From Oscillospiraceae bacterium (GTDB taxonomy: Bacteria; Bacillota; Clostridia; Oscillospirales; Ruminococcaceae): a stretch of DNA of 36,788 nt. Made by a program: the position numbers and the translations under genes. The stretch lies in NCBI GenBank assembly GCA_004556975.1, contig SFFD01000010.1:1-36788 (forward strand), read 5' to 3'. Within the stretch, counting starts at the first letter, position 1. Every line of letters begins with the position of its first letter. The notes below the pieces were generated by a model that searched no databases, was not told the origin of the DNA, and saw nothing but the letters and a program-made list of their open reading frames with translations. Shown in pieces: positions 1 through 7,191 of this stretch.

Positions 1-1
1 A

Positions 2-1258
2 AAGGATATTGCGCCGGTCAGCTTTGACAATGATTCCGTCGTGCTTGGGGTAAGTTCCGACTTTAAGAAAAACATTGTTACGGAAAAATACAAGGCGCTT
101 CTTTCAAAGGGTTTTGAACAGACACTCGGTTTTCCCGTGGAAGTAAATATTGAAGTGGCTGACGACGATTCTCAAAAACAGCCGGAACCGGTTCCCGAAG
201 TTCAGGGAGTAAAGAATGTTTCTCCCCTTCTTGACAGCGGCGATTATGACTATACCTTTGACACATTTATAGTAGGTTCTTCAAATAAATTTGCCCATGC
301 GGCCGCCCTTGCGGTAGCCACCCACGACACAAGAAACTATAACCCCCTGTTTATTCACGGCGACAGCGGCCTTGGAAAAACCCATCTTCTTTTTGCCATT
401 ATGAACGAGGTTAAAAACCGCAAACCCGACTCTTTTGTTGTTTATGTTAAAGGCGAACAGTTTACCAACGAGCTTATTGCCGCCATTAAAAACCAGACCA
501 CTCCGGAATTCCGCGAAAAATACCGCAAGGCTGATTATCTTCTTGTAGACGATATTCAGTTTATTGCCGGCCGCGATTCCACACAGGAGGAATTTTTCCA
601 TACTTTTAACACGCTTTATGAATCCGGTAAACAGATTGTACTTACAAGCGACCGCCCTCCAAAAGAAATTAAAACCCTTGAGGACAGACTTCGCACCCGT
701 TTTGAAATGGGTCTTATGGCGGATATTCAGCCCGCGGATTTTGAAACGAGAATTGCCATAATCCAGCGCAAGGCAGAGCTTCTTCATATGGATATGCCCC
801 TTGATGTTGAGGAATACATAGCAAACAACCTTAAAAGCAATATCCGCCAGCTTGAAGGCGCCGTAAAAAATATAAAGGCAAATTCGCTTATTTATGAAAA
901 CAAACCCGTTACCATTCTTATGGCGCAAAACGCCATCCGCGATATTCTAAATGACAGCCAGCCCGTTCCCGTCACCATAGGAAAAATAATCACCGAGGTC
1001 GCCCGCACATTCAACGTATCCGAACAGGATATTAAAAGCAACAAGCGCGCGGCAAATATAAGCCGCGCCAGACAGGTTGCAATGTACGTAATAAAAGACA
1101 TAACCCAAATGAGTATGGCGGCAATAGGCGATGAATTCGGCGGAAGGGATCATTCCACCGTCGTTTATGCAATAAGCCAGACCGAAAAAGCCATGAAAAC
1201 AGATTCCCGCCTTCGCGAAACAATAGAGGATATAACAAAAAACGTAAAAGACTCTTAA
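2..1258 (+). CDS. dnaA: Chromosomal replication initiator DnaA, 5' end missing
   Basis: DnaA is the AAA+ initiator that binds DnaA boxes at oriC, melts the origin and helps load the helicase. The reading frame is open to the left edge of the window and reads KDIAPVSFDNDSVVLGV there, which is the end of domain I. The gene therefore starts outside the window, and the GTG at 41 is internal. The AAA+ core has Walker A (GDSGLGKTH), Walker B (LLVDDIQF) and the sensor region (LEDRLRTRFEMGL). Domain IV carries the DnaA signature GGRDHSTVVYA, which contacts the DnaA box. It is followed by an AT-rich gap with origin-like features and then dnaN, the usual Firmicutes arrangement. Identification is secure; only the N-terminus is missing. 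Confidence 0.97.
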   Translation, partial: KDIAPVSFDNDSVVLGVSSDFKKNIVTEKYKALLSKGFEQTLGFPVEVNIEVADDDSQKQPEPVPEVQGVKNVSPLLDSGDYDYTFDTFIVGSSNKFAHAAALAVATHDTRNYNPLFIHGDSGLGKTHLLFAIMNEVKNRKPDSFVVYVKGEQFTNELIAAIKNQTTPEFREKYRKADYLLVDDIQFIAGRDSTQEEFFHTFNTLYESGKQIVLTSDRPPKEIKTLEDRLRTRFEMGLMADIQPADFETRIAIIQRKAELLHMDMPLDVEEYIANNLKSNIRQLEGAVKNIKANSLIYENKPVTILMAQNAIRDILNDSQPVPVTIGKIITEVARTFNVSEQDIKSNKRAANISRARQVAMYVIKDITQMSMAAIGDEFGGRDHSTVVYAISQTEKAMKTDSRLRETIEDITKNVKDS

Positions 1259-1535
1259 AAAAGCTTTCTTTATTTTTAACTTTTTCCGATGTTAAAAATT
1301 TTTGAAACGAAGTTAAATTAACATAGTTTTCACTTTTACCGCTGAAATTATAAACAGGTAAATAAAGGGTATATATTCTTTTAACTTTTCAATATTTTTT
1401 CAATATTCGTATTATTAAAATTCAAGAGTATTTTTTCGCTTTAAAAAAGGCAAAAAGGGATTTTTCAACTTTTCAGGGTTCCCTACTACTTCTACTAAAC
1501 TTATACATTCATTCTTTCTTACAGGAGGAAATAAA
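1259..1535 (+). other. dnaA-dnaN intergenic region, probable origin unwinding region
   Basis: This 277-bp gap is very AT-rich and has no ORF of note. Near its right end it holds five consecutive trinucleotides, CTA CTA CTT CTA CTA (1483-1497). Read on the lower strand 3'->5' they are GAT GAT GAA GAT GAT, which fits the DnaA-trio consensus described for Bacillus subtilis oriC. Upstream on the same strand are TTTTCA-starting 9-mers at 1327, 1386, 1397, 1462 and 1470, possibly degenerate DnaA boxes. No canonical TTATCCACA is present. I infer that this is the unwinding half of oriC; the other box cluster probably lies left of dnaA, outside the window. Confidence 0.55.
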
Positions 1536-2639
1536 ATGAATTTCTTTTGCACACGCTCGGAACTGTCCGAATCGCTTAACAATGTAACCCGCGCGGTGGC
1601 CGCAAAAACGACGCACCCCGCAATGGAAGGCGTTTTAATAAACGCCGAGGACGACCGCCTTACTCTTTCCTGCTATAACATGGAACTTGGAATAAAAACA
1701 TATATGCCTGCAAGAGTAAGCGAAAACGGTTCCATTGTTCTTAACGCAAAGCTTTTTTCTGATATAATTCGCCGCCTTGATTCCGAAAATATAGAAATTG
1801 AGTGCGACGAAAAATGCATGACAAAAATAAAAGGCGGCGCGGCAGAATACAGCATAATAGGAATTGAGGAGGAAGAATTTCCCCAGCTTCCTTCGGTTGA
1901 CGAAAGAATCAATTTTACCGTAAGCAGCACCGTACTTAAAAGTATGATTGACCAGACTATTTTTGCCGTTGCGGTAAACGACTTTAAACCGGTACATACC
2001 GGTTCCAAATTTATAATAAAGGATCATATACTTTCAGTCGTTTCCGTTGACGGATTTCGCCTTGCCATCCGCCAGGAACCGGTAAGCTATCATGACGAGC
2101 TTGACTTTGTGGTTCCGGGAAAATCTCTTTCGGAAGTATCAAAGCTTATAAGCGAAGAAGAAGAGATTCTTGTTGCCTTAAGTCAAAAGCATATAATTTT
2201 CAGAATAGGAAAATATGACGTTATTTCAAGGCTTCTTGAAGGAGAATTTATAGATTTTCGTTCTTCCATTCCCACAAACTGCACTACTGAAGTTGAGGTA
2301 AAAGTTCGCGAGCTTCTTAACGCGATAGAGAGAACAAGCCTGCTTATAAACGACAGACTTAAAAGCCCCATCAAGCTGAGTATCGGCGGCGGCGAGATTA
2401 AAATTGCCTGCTCCACCGCACTCGGTAAAGTAAACGACGTGGTTGAGTGCGAAGTAAAGGGCGAGCCTGTTGAAATGGGCTTTAATAACCGCTATCTTTC
2501 CGAAGCGCTGCGCGCCACCGGCTGTGACAAGGTTAAAATTATGATTACAAGTTCCCTTGCTCCGGTAAAGATTGTTCCTATGGAGGGCGAAAGTTTTCTC
2601 TTCCTTGTACTGCCTGTCAGAATGAGAGCGGATATATAA
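1536..2639 (+). CDS. dnaN: DNA polymerase III beta sliding clamp DnaN
   Basis: DnaN forms the ring-shaped processivity clamp that tethers DNA polymerase III and binds other repair and replication partners. The 367-residue length fits the family, which has three repeated clamp domains. The N-terminus (MNFFCTRSELSESLNNVTRAV) and the C-terminal end FLVLPVRMRADI are typical; the latter packs near the hydrophobic partner-binding pocket. An ATG start is preceded by an AGGAGG-type ribosome binding site. It is the second gene of the replication cluster, and the next gene begins 18 bases after it, so co-transcription with the S4 gene and recF is likely. Confidence 0.97.
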   Translation: MNFFCTRSELSESLNNVTRAVAAKTTHPAMEGVLINAEDDRLTLSCYNMELGIKTYMPARVSENGSIVLNAKLFSDIIRRLDSENIEIECDEKCMTKIKGGAAEYSIIGIEEEEFPQLPSVDERINFTVSSTVLKSMIDQTIFAVAVNDFKPVHTGSKFIIKDHILSVVSVDGFRLAIRQEPVSYHDELDFVVPGKSLSEVSKLISEEEEILVALSQKHIIFRIGKYDVISRLLEGEFIDFRSSIPTNCTTEVEVKVRELLNAIERTSLLINDRLKSPIKLSIGGGEIKIACSTALGKVNDVVECEVKGEPVEMGFNNRYLSEALRATGCDKVKIMITSSLAPVKIVPMEGESFLFLVLPVRMRADI

Positions 2640-2657
2640 AAATAAAAGGAAAATAAA

Positions 2658-2936
2658 ATGGCAAAGATAGAACTTAAAATAGTAAGAAGGCCCAAATCCG
2701 TTTTTGTTTCGGAAAAAAGCGAACCGAAAGACATTGCTATACGCGATGAATATATAAAGCTGGATTCCTTTCTTAAATATGCCGGCGCGGTTCTTTCCGG
2801 CGGCGAAGCAAAGGAGCTTATACAGGGCGGAAAGGTTTCGGTGAACGGCGAGGTGTGCACCATGCGCGGCAAAAAAATGCGCCCGGGCGATGAAGCCGAA
2901 ATAGGCGGAAAAATATACAGGGTGACCGCGGAATGA
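2658..2936 (+). CDS. S4 RNA-binding domain protein (YaaA/RlbA type)
   Basis: This 92-residue protein has a single S4 domain, from about residue 30 to the end (IKLDSFLKYAGAVLSGGEAKELIQGGKVSVNGE, then RGKKMRPGDEAEI). S4 domains bind structured RNA. The homologue in Bacillus, between dnaN and recF, is linked to large-subunit ribosome assembly; that role here is from family knowledge and position only. The first 28 or so residues are an extension compared with the roughly 70-residue Bacillus protein. Its stop overlaps the recF start as ATGA, which implies translational coupling. The ATG has an AAAGGAAAAT-type ribosome binding site. Confidence 0.88.
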   Translation: MAKIELKIVRRPKSVFVSEKSEPKDIAIRDEYIKLDSFLKYAGAVLSGGEAKELIQGGKVSVNGEVCTMRGKKMRPGDEAEIGGKIYRVTAE

Positions 2937-4042
2937 TTTTCAGAAGACTTGAACTTTCAAGTTTCAGAAATATAAAAAGCCTTTCAATGGAGCCTTTTGA
3001 GGGAGTCAACATAATCTGCGGCGAAAATGCCCAGGGCAAAACAAACCTTATGGAGGCAATGTGGCTTTTTACCGGCGCAAAAAGCTTTCGCAAGACGAAG
3101 GACAGCGAATTTGTCAAAATAGGCGAAGAAAAAGCCACCCTTTATGCGGATTTTTTTGCGGAGGGGCGCGAGCAGAATGCCGAAATAAGCTTTTTCCCTT
3201 CAAAAGCAATGAAAAAAAACGGCATTGATATAAAAAGCGCTGCGGAATATGCGGGAACCTGCGGCGGGGTTGTTTTTTCGCCCGGTCAGATGAATCTGTT
3301 CCGTGACGGGCCGAAGGAGCGCCGCCGTTTGGCGGACACTTCACTCTGTCAGCTGTACCCAAAATATATTTCGCTGCTGGCGGATTACAAAAAGGTGCTG
3401 GAACAGAGAAACGCCGTGCTTAAAGACGCACGGTTTCACTCGGCGCTGCTTGATATGATTGAGGTTTATGACGCGCAGCTGGCGCGCCTTGGCGGAAGTA
3501 TATTGAGAACGAGAATAAACTATTGCGAAAGCCTTAATAAAAAAGCGGCGGAAATATATGCCGGAATGTCGGGCGGAAAAGAAAAATTTGCCGCGGAATA
3601 TTTGAGCACATGTTTTGAACAGGGTGAGCACGCAGATTCCGGCATGAGCACCGCAGAGCTTGCTCAAAAATTTTATGATAAGCTTTATGTTTCAAGAGGA
3701 ACGGATATTGAGCACGGAGCAACCTCCGTCGGGCCGCACAGAGACGATATTGAGGTTACTTTGGATTCTCTTCCCGTGGCTTCTTTCGGTTCCCAGGGAC
3801 AGCAGAGAAGCTGCATTCTTTCAATAAAGCTTGGTGAAGCAAAGCTTCTTGGCGAAGCCATGGGCGAACCGCCGCTTATATTGCTTGACGACGTTATGAG
3901 CGAGCTTGATTCCCGCCGGCGGGAATATATACTTAACAGCATAGGCGAAAGCCAGATTTTTGTTACCTGCTGCGACGAAGGACTTTTTTCAGGGCTTTCC
4001 GAAGGAAAGGTCTTTCATATGAAGGGCGGAGAAATTTTTTAA
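2933..4042 (+). CDS. recF: DNA replication and repair protein RecF
   Basis: RecF is an SMC/ABC-like ATPase that acts with RecO and RecR to load RecA at single-strand gaps and stalled forks. Walker A is GENAQGKT (about residues 30-37), the ABC signature region includes SFGSQGQQRS, and Walker B is ILLDDVMSELD. Length (369 residues) is normal. The start overlaps the S4 gene stop by four bases. The gene carries four copies of the 7-mer TGAGCAC within 113 bases (3603-3715), read in two different frames, discussed under findings. Confidence 0.96.
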   Translation: MIFRRLELSSFRNIKSLSMEPFEGVNIICGENAQGKTNLMEAMWLFTGAKSFRKTKDSEFVKIGEEKATLYADFFAEGREQNAEISFFPSKAMKKNGIDIKSAAEYAGTCGGVVFSPGQMNLFRDGPKERRRLADTSLCQLYPKYISLLADYKKVLEQRNAVLKDARFHSALLDMIEVYDAQLARLGGSILRTRINYCESLNKKAAEIYAGMSGGKEKFAAEYLSTCFEQGEHADSGMSTAELAQKFYDKLYVSRGTDIEHGATSVGPHRDDIEVTLDSLPVASFGSQGQQRSCILSIKLGEAKLLGEAMGEPPLILLDDVMSELDSRRREYILNSIGESQIFVTCCDEGLFSGLSEGKVFHMKGGEIF

Positions 4043-4055
4043 AGGCGGTGTTTTT

Positions 4056-4316
4056 ATGTATCTTTTTCTCGGCGGCGATATTTCCGTAAGAGAAGACAGC
4101 ATAATAGGCGTTTTTGATATGGACAACACCACCGTTGCCGCTTCGACAAGAAAGTTTCTTTCCCGTGCTCAAAAGGAAGGCAGGGTTGTTACGGTAAGCT
4201 ATGAGCTTCCCAAAAGCTTTTGCCTTACTTCAGAGGGAAAAAAAGAAACGGTTTATATATCGCAAATTTCTCCCGCTACGCTTAAAAAGCGCGGCAATCC
4301 ATTTGTTTTAAAATAA
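4056..4316 (+). CDS. remB: DUF370 protein, RemB/YaaB type
   Basis: This 86-residue protein begins MYLFLGGDISVREDSIIGVFD, the hallmark of the DUF370 family found between recF and gyrB in many Firmicutes. The Bacillus homologue YaaB (RemB) is associated with regulation of matrix genes, and the related RemA is a DNA-binding regulator. Whether that role holds here is unknown. It starts 13 bases after recF behind an AAAGGCGG ribosome binding site and sits 48 bases before gyrB. Position and sequence agree, so the family call is firm while function is inferred. Confidence 0.88.
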   Translation: MYLFLGGDISVREDSIIGVFDMDNTTVAASTRKFLSRAQKEGRVVTVSYELPKSFCLTSEGKKETVYISQISPATLKKRGNPFVLK

Positions 4317-4364
4317 TTATATATAAAAAATCCGTAAAAAACGGTTTATTTCAGGAGGTAAGCT

Positions 4365-6314
4365 GTGGAAAACACTCCGTTTGCTGTAGGCCAGGAAAAA
4401 GAGGCCTATGACGAAAACCAAATACAGGTTCTTGAAGGACTTGAAGCAGTAAGAAAAAGACCGGGTATGTATATCGGTTCAACAGGTCCAAAGGGTCTTC
4501 ACCATCTTGTTTACGAGATTGTGGATAACGCTATTGACGAGGCTCTTGCGGGGTATTGTACCGATATTGACGTTGAAATTCTTCCCGGCAATATAATTAA
4601 AGTGGCTGACAACGGGCGCGGCGTTCCGGTAGGAATACATCACAAACTGGGAATTCCGGCTGTTACGGTGGTTTTCACCGTGCTGCACGCCGGCGGTAAG
4701 TTCGGCGGAAGCGGATATAAGGTTTCCGGCGGCTTGCACGGCGTCGGCGCCTCGGTAGTAAACGCCCTTTCCGAATGGCTTGAGGTAGAGGTCAAAAACG
4801 GCGAGCATATATATCGCCAGCGTTTTGAAAGAGGCGCTGCCGTAACCGACCTTGAGGTTGTGGGAGATACGACCGAAACCGGCACGACGGTTATATTCAA
4901 AGCGGACGGAGAGATTTTTGAAACTCTGGAATACGACTATGACGTGCTTTGCCAGCGCCTGCGCGAGCAGTCCTTCCTTAACGCGGGAGTGAAAATTCAC
5001 TTTATTGATTCCCGCGACGCGGACAACGTAAGAAAAGAAACCTTTCATTACGAAGGCGGCATAAAGAGTTTTGTAAGCTATATACACAAGAAAAAAGGTC
5101 TTGAAGTAATTCACCCCGACGTGCTGTACTTCTCTGCAAGAAACGGAGATTCCACCGCCGAGGTTGCAATGCAGTATAACGACAGCTATAACGAGCTTGT
5201 GCTCAGCTTTGCCAACAACATTCATACGGTGGACGGCGGTACTCACGAAATGGGCTTTAAGAGCGCCTTGACCAGGGTGTTCAACGATTACGGAAGAGAG
5301 CACAAAATTCTTAAGGACGGCGACAAAAACCTTTCGGGCGACGACGTCCGCGAAGGACTCACCGCAGTTGTTTCCGTAAAGCTTACCAATGCGGAGTTTG
5401 AGGGACAGACAAAAACAAAGCTTGGCAATACTGAAATGCGCACCATGGTGGACAATATGCTTTACGATAAGCTTAAAACTTATTTTGAAGAAAACCCCGC
5501 CGTGGCAAAAGCAATATTTGAAAAATCTTTGGGCGCGGCAAGGGCAAGAGAAGCCGCCCGCCGCGCAAGAGAAACCGCAAGAAGAAAATCCGTGCTTGAA
5601 AGCGCCCAGCTTCCCGGAAAGCTTGCGGATTGCTCCGATAAGGATAATGTAAACACCGAAATTTATATCGTAGAGGGCGATTCCGCAGGCGGCTCCGCAA
5701 AAATGGGACGCGACCGCACCTTCCAGGCAATTTTGCCGCTTTGGGGCAAAATGCTCAACGTGGAAAAGGCAAGAATTGATAAAGTTTATAACAACGACAA
5801 GCTTACTCCCGTGGTTTTGGCACTGGGCTGCGGAATCGGCGATGAATTGGATTTAAGCAAGCTGCGCTACGGCAAAATCATTATCATGGCGGATGCCGAT
5901 GTGGACGGTTCTCATATCAGAACCCTTTTGCTCACTTTCTTCTTCCGCTATATGCGCCCCCTTATTGAAGAGGGACATGTTTATATCGCACAGCCGCCGC
6001 TTTACAAGATAACCAAGGGCAAAAAAGTACGCTATGCCTATTCCGATTTGGAAAGGGACGAGCTTTTGGCGGAAATGTATCCCGAGGGAACACAGAAAAG
6101 CGACGTTCAGCGCTATAAAGGTCTTGGTGAGATGAACCCGGAACAGCTTTGGGAAACAACAATGGACCCGGAACGCAGAATTATGCTTCGCGTTAACCTT
6201 GAGGACGCGGCTTCCGCGGACGAAGTGTTCACCATTCTTATGGGCGACAAGGTTGAACCCAGAAAAGAATTTATTGAAACCAACGCAAAATATGTACAAA
6301 ACCTTGATATTTAA
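4365..6314 (+). CDS. gyrB: DNA gyrase subunit B
   Basis: GyrB is the ATPase subunit of DNA gyrase, which introduces negative supercoils with GyrA. The GHKL ATPase domain shows DNGRGVPV and GGLHGVGASVVNALS. The TOPRIM domain shows the metal-binding EGDSAGGSAK and DADVDGSHIRTL. The C-terminal tail has QRYKGLGEMNPEQLWETTMDP. Length is 649 residues. The segment PLWGKMLNVEKA resembles clostridial gyrases. Translation starts at GTG 4365 behind GGAGG, the only start with a good ribosome binding site. A small hairpin (CCGT-AAAAA-ACGG, 4332-4344) lies just upstream. Confidence 0.97.
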   Translation: MENTPFAVGQEKEAYDENQIQVLEGLEAVRKRPGMYIGSTGPKGLHHLVYEIVDNAIDEALAGYCTDIDVEILPGNIIKVADNGRGVPVGIHHKLGIPAVTVVFTVLHAGGKFGGSGYKVSGGLHGVGASVVNALSEWLEVEVKNGEHIYRQRFERGAAVTDLEVVGDTTETGTTVIFKADGEIFETLEYDYDVLCQRLREQSFLNAGVKIHFIDSRDADNVRKETFHYEGGIKSFVSYIHKKKGLEVIHPDVLYFSARNGDSTAEVAMQYNDSYNELVLSFANNIHTVDGGTHEMGFKSALTRVFNDYGREHKILKDGDKNLSGDDVREGLTAVVSVKLTNAEFEGQTKTKLGNTEMRTMVDNMLYDKLKTYFEENPAVAKAIFEKSLGAARAREAARRARETARRKSVLESAQLPGKLADCSDKDNVNTEIYIVEGDSAGGSAKMGRDRTFQAILPLWGKMLNVEKARIDKVYNNDKLTPVVLALGCGIGDELDLSKLRYGKIIIMADADVDGSHIRTLLLTFFFRYMRPLIEEGHVYIAQPPLYKITKGKKVRYAYSDLERDELLAEMYPEGTQKSDVQRYKGLGEMNPEQLWETTMDPERRIMLRVNLEDAASADEVFTILMGDKVEPRKEFIETNAKYVQNLDI

Positions 6315-6329
6315 CGGAGGAGCAGTTTT

Positions 6330-7139
6330 ATGAGCGGAAGTATACTTGAAGCAATGAGCTTCAGAAAAAAACCGAAACAGGAGATAAAACGCATTGAGGT
6401 TTCTGAATACGGCGAGCCTAAATATCAGTTTACCCACAGAATAAGCCTTGAAGAATACCGTGAATACAACATGAATGTTTCACAGCACAGCATAGAAGTG
6501 GACAAAAAGCTGAAAAAATACGGCGCTATTATTATGGGCGTAATTTCAGCCGCGTTTCTTATATTGTCAATTACGAATTTTGACCTTCCCCAGTTCCTTG
6601 CGGAAGGAAGATCCTTCGGTCAATGGTTAAGCTATACCGGTTTTATGTTCTATTTTATTGTGTTTCTTATGTCGGGCTTTCTTTGCTATCACCTTGGAAC
6701 CTTCTATAAAAAATTCCCCAAAAGAATTGAAAAGGCAACAAAGGAATATTATGAAAGCACGCCCTATCTTACCAACGATATAACTCTTGCGGTTTATGAG
6801 GAAGGCGTACTTGAAAAAGCAATAGTACGCGACGAATTTTTCCCATGGGAAAAATTCCAGCGCTGCTGGGAAAGCGAAAACGTGGTTTACCTTGAATTCA
6901 ATCTTGCAAACCAGCTCTTTATAGGAAAGCATAATTTTGAGGAAAAAGGCGTTGACATAAAGGAATTTATGGATTATTGCAACGGGCACATTGAAGAAGC
7001 AAGACGCCTTGCCGAAGAAAAGGAAGCTGCCGAAGAGGCCCGGGAGGAAGAGGAAGAACGCGAATTTGAAGAAAACAAAAAGAAAATAGCGGAGCTTGAA
7101 CAGCAGGCAGAGAAAGAAGAACAGAAAGGCGAAGAATAA
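6330..7139 (+). CDS. YcxB-like membrane protein with C-terminal coiled coil
   Basis: This 269-residue protein has two likely membrane segments, at about residues 66-87 and 103-128. A soluble region follows (YLTNDITLAVYEEGVLEKAIVRDEFFPWEKFQRCWESENVVYLEF) with the pattern of YcxB-like domains. The last 60 residues are almost all Glu, Lys, Ala and Arg and should form a coiled coil. The N-terminus carries a basic and charged segment. It lies between gyrB (16-base gap) and gyrA (52-base gap) behind a GGAGG site, so it is probably co-transcribed with both gyrase genes. No function can be assigned. Confidence 0.75.
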   Translation: MSGSILEAMSFRKKPKQEIKRIEVSEYGEPKYQFTHRISLEEYREYNMNVSQHSIEVDKKLKKYGAIIMGVISAAFLILSITNFDLPQFLAEGRSFGQWLSYTGFMFYFIVFLMSGFLCYHLGTFYKKFPKRIEKATKEYYESTPYLTNDITLAVYEEGVLEKAIVRDEFFPWEKFQRCWESENVVYLEFNLANQLFIGKHNFEEKGVDIKEFMDYCNGHIEEARRLAEEKEAAEEAREEEEEREFEENKKKIAELEQQAEKEEQKGEE

Positions 7140-7191
7140 CGCCCGCCCGACCAAGCCGCAACTTTAAAATAATTGAACGGAGGAAACCGTT

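Noticed and set aside
4364..4372. TGTGGAAAA (DnaA-box-like) at the gyrB start codon
   Set aside because: It is a single copy explained by the GTG GAA AAC start codons; no cluster surrounds it.
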